Assembly (NCBI GenBank): GCA_021029095.1
Contig: JAJOHG010000423.1
Span: 1-20,861 of the forward strand
Direction: 5' to 3'
Source: Phellopilus nigrolimitatus
Lineage: Eukaryota > Basidiomycota > Agaricomycetes > Hymenochaetales > Hymenochaetaceae
DNA: 20,861 bases
Below are positions 8,606 through 18,736 of this stretch, one piece after another. The notes under the pieces are model-generated. The model ran no database searches. It was not told the DNA's origin and was given only the letters and a program-made list of their open reading frames with translations. Within the stretch, counting starts at the first letter, position 1, and each line of letters begins with the position of its first letter. The position numbers and the translations under genes are program-made.

Positions 8606-8884
8606 ACAGGACGAGCTTTTGAGCTCAATGCTCCACCGGTCTGCACGATTTAAGCTAGAGAATACTCGGGTTGTATGGAACTGGGAGGTCTATTTGGCCG
8701 ATTTTTTAATTTCACCCTCAAAGTGTCAGAACAGCCATGTAAGGCCACTGTTCTGACACTTTGAGGGCAGAATTAAAAAATATACCAAATAGACCTCCCA
8801 GCTCCGTATCACCCGACATATTTCCAGCTTAAAGCATGCAAAAATATAAAAATGAGGAGAATTGAGCTCAAAAACTTGTTCTGC
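8606..8884. mobile_element. Foldback / MITE-like element with about 135-bp inverted arms
   Basis: The two halves are imperfect reverse complements around a centre near 8741. The core ccctcaaagtgtcagaacag (8715-8734) pairs exactly with ctgttctgacactttgaggg (8748-8767). Further out, gggaggtctattt pairs with aaatagacctccc, then ttaagct with agcttaa, then gagctcaa (8621-8628) with ttgagctc (8862-8869). There is no coding capacity. This is the structure expected of a non-autonomous DNA transposon or foldback element. No clear target-site duplication was found, so the exact ends are uncertain. Confidence 0.7.
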
Positions 8885-9153
8885 ATGTTTGCATGTATGT
8901 GCATGCATTCCTCACCTCCTGCTCTTTTCTTTGCTATAAATCTGTCCTCAGAACCAAGCTTCGTTATATAAAGTGCTTATTATAATTATAGTCTTAAAAT
9001 ACAGTTTTATGGCTTTAAAAAAATAAAAATCCGCAAGGAGTGGCTGAATTGTGTCAAGTTGACCATCTGTAGGCCTTTGCCAACGGAATTTCTTAAATTG
9101 GCATGTGTTGGTCATTTGTCAGATTACAAAGAGTGCACACCACTTCGCTTCCA
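8885..9153. other. AT-rich spacer up to the right arm
   Basis: Low-complexity AT-rich sequence with no reading frame of interest. It starts with a gcatg-rich patch (8882-8907) and ends abruptly at 9153/9154, where right-arm homology begins. Confidence 0.4.
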
Positions 9154-9240
9154 AATATTCTTAATTCTTTACATCATTTCAGAGCGCGCCGCTTTACAAT
9201 GACGAGTAGGGGAGCTTCGAACAGCGGAGCAACGTTGTTC

Positions 9241-9727
9241 TTAGGCAGTCCCGTCTCCCAGATATCTCGCCTTGACGGTTCTGCCGTTGAGTCCAAGTCC
9301 TTTGATGATTTGGTTGTCGCCGGGAACGAGGTCGATCGCCTGATCATTCCATTTGACATCATCGCCGTCGACGTCGAGCACGATGCCTTTTATCGGCTTC
9401 TTGCACGAGAGTTCAAGTGTCTCACCGTCATTCGCCGGCGTGATCTGCAGACCCGCCTCCTCGACGGACGGGAAGTGCACGTATTTGAACGGCTCCGGCC
9501 TAAAACATTATTGTGAATTTAAAGACGGCAGGAAGGCTTCGTCCGAGAAACCTACCAGGCGAGAGCGAGAACGGTGTCTGCGTCGAGCACTGTCGCGGAG
9601 ACGCTGATTGTCTTTGGAATGTCACTCCGCTTCGTGCGTAGAGGATGGTGATTTTGTTCGAACGGAGACAAGCCTATCAGATACTGGCGTGAAGCAAGCC
9701 ACTCAGCATAAGATGGCCGATCAGAAG
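9241..9727 (-). pseudogene. 3' fragment of GH2 beta-mannosidase (right arm)
   Basis: Mirror copy of the left-arm fragment: final exon 9499-9241, retained intron 9555-9500 and a diverged upstream segment 9727-9556. The last 79 codons encode the same protein as the intact gene at 14172-14411. Upstream the chimeric open frame is kept with one visible change (FEQNHH for FEQIHH). No start codon and no catalytic domain. It sits in the same orientation as the intact gene about 5 kb away, so the two form direct repeats. Confidence 0.85.
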
Positions 9728-9920
9728 CTGTGGGGAGTCAAAAGTAGCATATTTGTGGAGGATAGAGATTAGGTTTATTTTTCCCGTATCGAATACTAGT
9801 TGAGTCCCTATTAGCTACAGCCATTCGTTACATTATATTATACAATATGATACTTCCATCCGTAAATAATTTGAGACCTGCTTTCAATGTTACATTGTGC
9901 TGTGCCAACCTCTATCTCCT

Positions 9921-12802
9921 TCAGCGTTGCCTCTTCGACCCTCCTGGTGCTTTACTCCGTGTCGGCTTGTCCCAAGTAACCGCCAACTCGACAGGCGTAT
10001 CGCTCGGAGAATCTTTTGAGCTACGCGTGCGCATAGAGTGTGCCCTAACCCGAGCCGGAATCTCGCTAGGAGGGAGCATAGCTCGACTTCTGTTCGGAAC
10101 AGCCGCAAGTTGAGTTTCGCTTCGCGTGCGACCTCTAATCGCAATTCGAGCGGTTTGAACTGTAGCATTCTTCGAAGGGCCGCCCTGTTTGCTTGACCCT
10201 GCTCGACGTCCAGGCTGCTTGACATTTGCAGCACTCGCCTTCATCCTCTTGCTGTTGTCCTCCTTGTCCCTACCGGGGCCGCGGGCGTTCGCCGCCGCCT
10301 TTCGTTTGAGTGAAGTTACTCGACTGGATATAGCTGTCGCATCATTGGGCAGCACTATAACGGTGTTCCTGGGAATTTCGTGCTCCACCCTATCAGCAGT
10401 GGGCAGGTCCTTTTCTGGCAAAACCGACCAAAGCTTTCCGAGGGACTCGGTATCTTCCCACTGTTTTTCAGATTTAACGCCAAGTAGGCCGAAAGCGCCG
10501 TCAAGCCATCCCTGCAGAGACGCGTTTTCAAACACAACACGCTTAGAATAGCGTCTGTTGACTTTGTTCGCAGATTTTCCTGTTCCGCCGATCGTGGTAC
10601 CATCCGGTAGTTTGTTGGTCTGATTAAAAAATTCGTCCATGAAATCGCTCAACAGCATGGACAAGTTATGAGGCAAGTAACGAAGGCCGCCGTAAAAAAC
10701 AACATATATAATCGATTCCAGGTCGTCCTGAATCGAATGCCGGAAGTCGGAGCTTCTTTCAAGAGCTTCCGCAGACATGAATGCCCACGTTCCCTAAGAA
10801 AGAAGAGGTATATCACCATTGGCACACGATGTCAGAAGATAACACTTACTGATCTCCAATGATCACGCGCTCTACCATCATTCGACGTCTTGCAAGATAG
10901 TTCCCAATCTATAAGAATGCCCCGTCTCCTTCCGTCCGCGCATCTGACAAGGATGATGTTATTCATGCTAATATCGCGATGTAAGGTGCCAGCGAGGTCT
11001 TTCGCATCTAGAATAGCTATACCAGACAGTAAATAAAAATCCAGTGAGAATGAGACGAAGCTGAGCACCTACCATCATATGCGTCTTGGGTACAGAGAAG
11101 AAGCTCCTGAGTACCGTTGAGCTCTTCCAGTCCGTAGCCCACTTCTTCGAGCGCTAGGCGATAGTGAACGTGCGGTGTGATTTTCATCGCCCGATCTTCA
11201 GGAATACATGCCCATTTCTCTTCTAAGTATTCGTGGGTTCTCGTACGTTGAGCTTTGTTACCATATTAGCACGGTAAGTGACCCACGGATTTGCACACTT
11301 ACCACCTGTCGCACGCGAAACATCGCCTTCCCATCCGTCCCACTCGCCCTTAGCCTCATCTTCATTCGGAGTTCCTGGAGTATCGTTTTTGTCATCCGCA
11401 TTGTCTGGGTCCTCCTCGACTATATTCTTCATTTCAACATCATTATCCGCAGTCACCTCATCCTCCACATCACTGTCTGGTACATCTCCATGGAAAAGGA
11501 CCTCTGGAATATTCCTGACCTTTTTGCCCTTCAGATACCGAATAATCGAGCCTTCCCTGTTCATTCCAAAGACAGCCGTGCGCCAGACATCTTTAAGAAA
11601 GGCGATCTTCCCTGTTTTGGCGTCCACCGCCCAATACCCACGAGTTCCGCGGCTCGCCATTGATTCAGGCAAGATGATAGGTCGAGAAATAAGGAAATCT
11701 CGGTGAGTATGTTTATCAGCATAAACCTTCACTCGTAGCACCCGCTCCGCCTGGTAGTGTCGCGAAACAGCTGTCTCTAGTTTGTCACCGTCAAGTTCCA
11801 GTTCCTTCTTGACATGTGCAGTGACAACACTCTTGAACAGCACTTCTTGAGCTTCTGATGTAGGAAAGACCGTCGTGTCGAAGCCTCGCTGCACGTCCGT
11901 GGCACGACCGAAACGCCAAACAAACTCGGACAATAGCTCCGGCTCCTTCAAACAGTCGAATGATCGCGAAACTATTACGCCTGCGCGATCCCAACGAAGA
12001 AAACGAATGCGAGACCCTGTCACCGAGATGGAGAAGCAGAACGACCTATGTTGTCTCTTACATATGTCAACTGCGTAAGCAACATTTTGTCCAAGAGCCC
12101 TTTTAGCTCTATCCCGAATGGTTTGGTCTCTGATATGATCCAATATGAACGAGTGTTCTTTGGGATTCGCACCTTTAGGTGGGTCCAGGAAAAAATCGTA
12201 GTTTGCCTTGACTTCTGCAAAAAGCAGCATGTAACCAAAATGTGCAGGAATTTTTCCATCGTCTCTCCTTAAGTCTTTGAGGGAAGAGGTTTCGTATGCA
12301 GATATGTCTGGTTTCAGTGATCCACGCTTGCCCGGGTTCTCAGGGAGAGTTGAAGTGTTCACAAACGTGACGCCGGGACATCGAGAATTTCTCATGTTGC
12401 CGAAATTGAGTGCATCAATCTGATCAGGCGTACATGCAATAAGTTTCTGGTCATATCATGGACGACATGGCAGCTCACCAAGGGTTCATACACCTCTTTC
12501 TCGACCGTCGTTGCAGACGGCACATCCTTAAAGGCGTTCTTGGAAGAAGGCATGCCCCAAGGCCGATCGGGCAGGAACGCGTCTAAGAACTCGGAGACAG
12601 GCATAGGCCCGACACACCAGTTCCTGATTTCGTCTGCAAATCGTATATAACGATTTTCTGCATCTTGTGGTTGAAGGTTGATCTTTGAACTGTTCTCGTT
12701 TTTCGTCAACGGTGAGTCCTGAAACGGTGGATGCGGACGTGGTCTTTTAGGAGTTTGAGGATCTACAGCCACGTCTGGCGAGTTTGTTTCAGAGGGGGAC
12801 AT
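9921..12802 (-). CDS. FunK1-type fungal protein kinase, copy 2 (5 exons)
   Basis: Exons 12802-12479, 12419-11303, 11252-11073, 11016-10850 and 10793-9921, with the same phases and splice sites as copy 1, give 886 aa. Catalytic residues are intact: K384, HRDISMNNI, GILIDWEL, GTWAFM and QDDLES. Exon 1 encodes the same protein as copy 1. Exon 2 has about nine substitutions, mostly in the acidic insert. The last exon has about 21 differences in residues 640-702 without any indel, then only a few in the basic NLS-like tail. Both copies have stayed open and keep their motifs, so both may be functional, and the divergent patch may alter substrate or partner binding (inference). It converges on copy 1 across the Rheb/Spo12 spacer. 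Function in the cell is unknown, as for the family. Confidence 0.87.
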
Positions 12803-12989
12803 GGTGCGATGATAGGAAAGGTCAAGGTTAGGTCAGAGCGGTTGAGTGTCAACGTGCCGTGCAGCCACGAAAACGTGATGTGACATATATGACAGAGCGC
12901 GTCTTTGATTACGTTATCATAACATAAAGAGGCAACGGCCACTTGCGACACAGCCGCATCAATTCTTTGTCAGGATTGATCGAAATTGG

Positions 12990-13049
12990 TCAGAATTAGT
13001 CAGAATTAGTCATATTTAGTCAGCGCTGACTAAAATGTGCATTTTAGTC
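12990..13049. repeat. TTAGTCA repeat cluster with 20-bp perfect palindrome
   Basis: The motif gtcagaattagtcag is iterated, giving several TTAGTCA or TGACTAA heptamers within 60 bp. Positions 13015-13034 (tttagtcagcgctgactaaa) are a perfect palindrome. TGACTAA is close to AP-1/Gcn4/Yap-type bZIP half-sites. The cluster could be regulatory or the terminal repeats of a transposon; it lies just outside the right inverted-repeat arm. Confidence 0.6.
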
Positions 13050-13291
13050 ATCCATCAAATCCATCAAATTCCCTTCCTCCCTCCAAAACCGGCAACTCTG
13101 CAAATCAGAGAATACAGTCTCAAAGCGGCTACAGTGCAAAAACAGGCTCAAAGCGGCAACTACAGCTCAGATAATTTTCAAACTGGCACTTATGTACTTT
13201 ACAATATACAGCTTCAAAGTAAACCTCATCCATGCAATAATCAAATGATCTCCAAGCTGCCATTTAACCTTGAAGTTTTTAAATTGTTATC

Positions 13292-13557
13292 TTACAGGTG
13301 GCACCAAAAAATGATGATGTTTCCCCCAAAAGGAAAGGTGATTCACATTTGGCTGTCACTTAGCTGTCACAATCCAGTTACACACCCTAAATATGTCCAC
13401 AAAAAATGCTTGAGCCCCAGAAAAGCTGTGTCGAGCATATAGCAAGCAAACATGCTGCATATATGAAGGAACGAAGGAGAAAAAGCGCCCAGGATGGCAG
13501 ATGTGAATTGCTTTCCTTTTCGGATGGTGCTTCATTGGCGCCACCTGTGTAATTAAA
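13292..13557. repeat. Short imperfect inverted repeat, possible transposon remnant
   Basis: acaggtggcaccaa near 13294 and the block aaaaggaaaggtgattcacat that follows it recur on the opposite strand at about 13555-13500 as acaggtggcgccaa and aaaaggaaagcaattcacat. Arms are about 60 bp with a loop of about 140 bp. Both arms read partly as protein (VAPK...PKRK and VAPMKHHPKRK), suggesting a duplicated, decayed coding element. The family is unknown. Confidence 0.45.
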
Positions 13558-13954
13558 AGAAAACAGGATTTCCTCTTTCAAAAATTACCCATAATATTAC
13601 TAAGCAGCAACCCCACAGAGTCGCCCATCCCCAGAGAGTCCATGAACCCAGAGAGTCCCAGGCGAAGTTATGAAGATAATTAGAGAAATGCCGGTAGATG
13701 GCCGAACGCTTTTCTAATCCACAGGTGGGTCAGTCTTCGGCTCCCTAAAAAAGGAAGGTGGTTCTCGTCCGCTCACACAAAAGAGGTCAAAAAATGTTGA
13801 GAGACTATAAGCCTTTGCCCTAGACATATATGAGAAACAAAAACTAAGCACTGATTTGTTTTTAGATGATAATGTACCATAGGTGACGCTGCGTCGTGCG
13901 CTACGCAGGCGGGAGCTGCCTTCCTTTTTTACGGGGCCCGAAAACTTTTCTGTA

Positions 13955-14171
13955 TTGATCTTTTCCTTCCCTCTTCTCGTCGGCCCTGCTTCTATTCACT
14001 CTTCTACGTACTCCATCGCTGGACGTGCAAAAACAACTACCAAAAACAAGCAACACCGTTATCATGTCATGGTTTCATGTACATAATATTCTTAATTCTT
14101 TACATCATTTCAGATCGTGCCGCTTTGCAATGACGAGTAGGGGAGCTTCGAACAGCGGAGCAACGTTGTTC
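13955..14171 (-). other. Native 3' flank / 3' UTR of the beta-mannosidase gene
   Basis: This sequence directly follows the beta-mannosidase stop and is the parent of the copies at 5204-5405 (full) and 9154-9240 (partial). It is T- and C-rich on the plus strand and non-coding. Confidence 0.6.
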
Positions 14172-17100
14172 TTAGGCAGTCCCGTCTCCCAGATATCTCG
14201 CCTTGACGGTTCTGCCGTTGAGTCCAAGCCCTTTGATGATTTGGTTGTCGCCGGGAACGAGGTCGATCGCCTGATCATTCCATTTGACATCATCGCCGTC
14301 GACGTCGAGCACGATGCCTTTTATCGGCTTCTTGCACGAGAGTTCAAGTGTCTCACCGTCATTCGCCGGCGTGATCTGCAGACCCGCCTCCTCGACGGAC
14401 GGGAAGTGCACGTATTTGAACGGCTCCGGCCTAAGACATCATTGTGAATTTGAAGACGGCGGGAAGGCGTCGCCCGAGAAACCTACCAGTTTGAATAGCG
14501 GGCGAGAACGGTGTCTCCGTCGAGCAATCTCGCGGAGACGATGATTGTCTTCGGAATGTCACTCAGCTCCGTGCGCGTCGGCTGGCCCGGCAGGTTTCCC
14601 TTCCAGAGCTCAGTGCTCGAGTTCGGTGCGAGGACAACATCCTGCGTCCGTGTATCCGTCCAGTCCGAGTCTAGATCAAAGCACTTCACAGACAAAATCG
14701 CCTTTTTCTCCGCGAGCTGGCTGTTCGTCCCCCAGATCTCGATCTCTGTGTCGATTGTGAAATTAGCGGCCGTGTATTCATTCGCAAAGACTTGCTTGTC
14801 CTTGCGCGTCATGCCGACGGTGTACGGTCGCAGCTCGCGCGCAATGGAGAAATAGGCAGGCTTCGGGCGGAGGAAGTAGTCGACGATGGCCCACGAAGTC
14901 ACCGGCCAGCAGTCATTTATCTGGGCAATTTAGGCGTTTCGTCAATATGTCCTCCACTTGTATTTCATCATCAATTTACCTGCCACACGAGAGCGCCGGC
15001 GGTATACTCCTTGCCCCTGCCCTTCCAGTTGCGTCTCCAGAGACGATAAGCAGATGCGAGGGTTTCAGCCTGCATTATCTGAGTGTAATAAACGTAGCTA
15101 CGAAAGGTGCAAGATGCGTCAACATCGTTGATCATCCGAGAAGTGTTATGAGGCCTTTACCTCTCCATGTCAAACGCATGCTTGAAGTTCTCCATGAGAT
15201 ATAATTCAAGACGGCGCTCAAATCCGTCCGCCTTGTTATGGTTACAATTCGTCCTGAAGCGCCGTGTTTAAAAGAAGTATACGCATATTGAAGTTCAGAT
15301 ACTTACCTCGACTGCGGATACCTCTCTGACGCATCCCCTCCAAGCCAATAGTCGACAGTGCGGATATTCGGATAACCTTCCCTATATATGGATTATATAG
15401 CCGTTGGCCACCAGAGAAACAATTTAACCTACATCCCAAATTCTGAAACGAACCGTCCAGCGAGGATGTCCCAATTGTGCCATGGCTCTTGAGATCCATG
15501 CCAAACGTTCCCTAAAGTCGATATCAGTTTTGCTTAGTTCAATAAAACGAAGTGGTGTACATACACTGATGTAAGTCACCGTTCGTCTTGTCGGTCGTGA
15601 CCTGCCCGAAACCACTGTACGGTGACGAGCGATGATAGTGAACCTCGGAGTTGCTTGCGACCGCTGCAGGTAACAAACGCTCATAGATGTACCGTGCGGG
15701 GAAATTGGTCTGAAGAAAGTCAGACTCTTCGTCATTGTAGTCGAGCTCGAGATTCAAGGACTCGGCAAGTTGATAGTCTATTAAAAGGGGCAAGTCAACA
15801 AAAATATTAGGAAAAAGTCGAGTGGAACGAGCTCACCCTCATTGTTACCAGCTACGGATAGGGTCAAAAAAAGAATCCGATGTAGTAGTCTTATCGAACT
15901 CACCAAATATGACGATCGATGGGTGATGTCTGAGTCGCTTGACATTTTGTTCTGCCTCGATTTGTACCGAGGCTAGCAAAGAGTCGTTCGCGGGATACTG
16001 CAATACAAAAAGTAAATATTGTTAGCTAATGTTAATAGGAAGAATCTACATGTATTTACCTGCCCGCAGCCAAACATGAAGTCCTGCCATACTAGAATAC
16101 CCAACTCTAACAAGGATCAAAAATCGATGACTGATCCAGCGCAATGCAGCAAACAAGGAAACTAACCATCGCAGATGTCGTAGAAACAGTCAGGCTCATA
16201 AATCCCGCCACCCCAGACACGGACCATGTTCTGATTTCCGTCAATGAGGAGCTGCAACCAGTCACGATATCTCTCTGGAGTCATCCTGCGCAAATAAAAT
16301 AGAAAGGTTGGATCATGAAGGAAGGAAGAAAAATAATTGCAGTGATTTACGTAGTCAGGAAACTGTCGGCCGGAATCCAGTTCGATCCTGTTATCAAACG
16401 AATCTAGCTAAAGATAAAGGCATATGGATTATGACGCACCTCCGCAGAAGATACGAATGTTGTTAACTTCAAACACGAATGAATGGCCTGGTTGCCCTTC
16501 AAGTTCGTCTTGAACGACTTTGACGCGACGGAAGCCCACGCGTTTCTCACATACGTCGACGACGTTGCCTTGCTATTTAACATTTGAAATCGCGTGAACA
16601 AAAAAGATGTCAAGATGTCAAGTTCAACCAATCCACGAACCTCATCAGAAATAGTGACCTTGATGGTATACATGTCGGACTCGCCGTACCCGACAGGATA
16701 CCATAGTTTGAAAATTCCAGGTGCTCCTTCGAAGAAAGTCTTGCCTTTGCCGCTATTCAATGCGATATTGTCACTGAGCACTGCATTTCCGTCCGAGCCT
16801 AGGAGCTCGTAGCTCGCCTTCCGCCCGCCTGTCGTGCCCTTTATATCAAAGGAGACATCGGCGCGCAGGCTGAGGTCCTCTCTCACGTCAATGGCAACGC
16901 GCAAGTCCGTGAGGTGTGTCGAATACGCATGCAGCGAGACGGGCCGCCAGGGACCGACGGTCATGAGTAGCGGGCCTACATTAGGTAAAATTGAACGGCG
17001 ATAGAGGGTGAGCAGCTATAGTCAGGTAAGGGCATTGCTGCGGAGTTGTTGAGAGACGTACCCCAATCCCAGCCATAGCTGTCATCAAGCGGAACGAGTA

Positions 17101-17976
17101 CGTCACGATCAATTTCATTCTTGTGGAAGAAAGAGGAAAGCAGTTACTTGTACTGAGCCTTGCGGACATGTAATCTTGAAGAATCACCGTTCCAGAGGCT
17201 GAAGCGTCCATTCTGCTTCTCAAGTTCTCGGCCCTGAAACAATCAGCAACTCCTTCAGTCCCGCTATCTCGTGATCTTATCCTGTCGAACTTATAACAAA
17301 GAAGCTTGCCTTGATGAATGTGGACGAAAAGTTTAAAACGAGTTCGTTCGTTCCAGTCTTGAGGGTATCCTTCGCCGGGACGCGATAAGTAATGAACTGG
17401 TTGTTCGTGCTATTCGCAATTCAATAAGAGTCTGGTGACCGTCGAAATGTTCTCCTGAATACGACGTACTTCTCTAATTGCTTTCCGTTCTGGATGAGAA
17501 TGATGAGAATGTACTATTTAGCGCGTGGATGCGTTCCGAACGAGCAAGATGCTCACGAGTTTCACAGTGCAGTGTGTATCAAGGCCGTCGAAAACCAAGT
17601 CAACATTCGATGCGGATAATGTCTCGTCATCCACATTGAAGGTAGACTTGAAATTCCAGTCAGATTCGCCGATCCCTGTGATGGCCCAGGACACTTAAAC
17701 ATGTGCATACTAAGATGGCCGGTCTTTGATCGCTCACATTGAACATCCCATTCATTCATGCCAATAAACTATCGCAACCGTAGTATGAGGAGTATGTAGA
17801 TCGATACGATGTCTAAGACTGACCGGATCCGGGATTAAAGCTTTGTCACGAAGTTCGACGTGGACAGACGTCGGGAAGTGTTTGCACTCGAGCCATTCGT
17901 TTTGCTTTGTGCCGCGTCCTCCACCGACTTGGGTGAAAGACCATTGCTTGGAGAGTGTGGCGATGGACGAGGACAT
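14172..17976 (-). CDS. GH2 beta-mannosidase, intracellular MndB-like (21 exons, 858 aa)
   Basis: Exons in coding order: 17976-17824, 17768-17738, 17675-17557, 17489-17470, 17409-17310, 17233-17148, 17078-17062, 16975-16641, 16572-16440, 16387-16351, 16285-16167, 16106-16060, 15997-15904, 15851-15837, 15777-15565, 15511-15433, 15381-15307, 15253-15161, 15097-14980, 14920-14487, 14430-14172. They sum to 859 codons in phase; intron 5 is GC-AG, the rest GT-AG. The enzyme removes terminal beta-1,4-mannose from mannan-derived oligosaccharides. Motifs: NEWDVQWIGESDW and YGWDWGP in the N-terminal sandwich, GGSNWIPADS, VRVWGGGIYEPDCFYD and LVWQDFMFGCGQYP in the barrel. The acid/base is AGNNE (E435) and the nucleophile FVSEFGM (E530). 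ALVWQINDCWPVTSWAIVDY follows. No signal peptide is seen, so it is probably intracellular, acting on imported mannobiose. Length fits MndB-type enzymes (about 845 aa). It diverges from the sugar transporter. Confidence 0.93.
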
Positions 17977-18736
17977 GTTGGTGCGAAAGCGAGATAAACT
18001 CGCGGACACGGTATTTATTCTTCTAAATCATGGACTCCCGAGTTCGGCCTCGAAGTAAAGGCTTGAGCCTGAGATAGCACTTGTTCTCATCGGACTGTCA
18101 GTAGCAGGCTGCCCCCGGCCACATTCCGAGCAGCAGAGTGCGTAGCATTCGTATTCCGGAGTCTGAAGCAAGCTCACGCAAGTTGCGTCGCTTATGCTCA
18201 CGGTCGTGCGAACGACGGGCACTCACTGCTCGGGTGTCCGGGGTCTGCCTCCGAGGTCCAAACGAAGATCTTCCGTCCGAGCGCCGAGATCCATCAGGCA
18301 CGCAAAAATGTGGCTTGATTTAAGCTTGTTCGCCTTGTATTAGGCTAACAGCCACATCTCTCGTCCAGCACGTCACTGTACAGCTTTTCGCATCCGAGAG
18401 AGTAGTCTCGGCTTCTGGGCTTTGCTTTTCGAGTGGATTGCAATGGTACATACTAAACTTGATCGCCGTCTTTGACGGCAGGTTATCAATCCGGCGCGTG
18501 ATCTGCGTATCAAGCTCAATGCGCAGACGAATGGTGTGCCCTTCCCCTTTCTCTTCTTTTGTCAGAAAATACAAGTCTCATTTGACCAACGGCGGTATGG
18601 TGGCCTTCATCGACCCAGAAGTTATTGACGCATTCGCCGCATATACTCCACTGAATTGCTCAGTTCAACAAACTCTCAAAGTATAAATGCAAGCGCCTTG
18701 ATAACGGCAAGCCTTCCTTACCCATCTCCCTCAGCT
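17977..18736. promoter_or_regulatory. Shared upstream region of beta-mannosidase and sugar transporter
   Basis: The two genes are divergent across 760 bp. Open frames on both strands (for example 18320-18574 minus) lack domain similarity that I recognise and are not called. The left part is GC-rich with several CGG/CCG triplets, compatible with zinc-cluster regulator sites, but no specific site can be assigned by eye. A bidirectional, sugar-responsive promoter is plausible but unproven. Confidence 0.4.

Larger units (their letters stand above)
9154..12925 (-). repeat. Right arm of the 3.77-kb inverted repeat
   Basis: Reverse complement of 1519-5290 with no net length change. Most of it is near-identical to the left arm. 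The main divergence is in 10480-10840 (last kinase exon and the intron before it). Lesser differences occur in the acidic insert of the kinase and in the 3' UTR. The arm ends at 9154 inside what is, in the left copy and the native gene, continuous beta-mannosidase flank; this indicates a breakpoint. Confidence 0.92.
12926..13954. other. Repeat-rich intergenic region without a supported gene
   Basis: Open frames here (for example 13035-13442 plus, 13387-13581 minus) have no recognisable domain, start or splice structure. The stretch contains a TTAGTCA-repeat cluster and an inverted repeat, listed separately. It also has three imperfect copies of (c)cagagagtc at about 13612-13650. It looks like decayed mobile-element DNA. 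Confidence 0.45.

Noticed and set aside
13035..13581. Open frames of 135 and 64 codons in the repeat-rich gap
   Set aside because: No recognisable domain or splice structure, and they overlap an inverted repeat.
17977..18009. Upstream GTG-started extension of the beta-mannosidase N-terminus
   Set aside because: GTG is not a normal start in fungal nuclear genes; the ATG at 17976 begins a protein matching the family N-terminus.
18320..18574. 84-codon minus-strand frame upstream of the sugar transporter
   Set aside because: No start context, no known motif, and located in the presumed bidirectional promoter.
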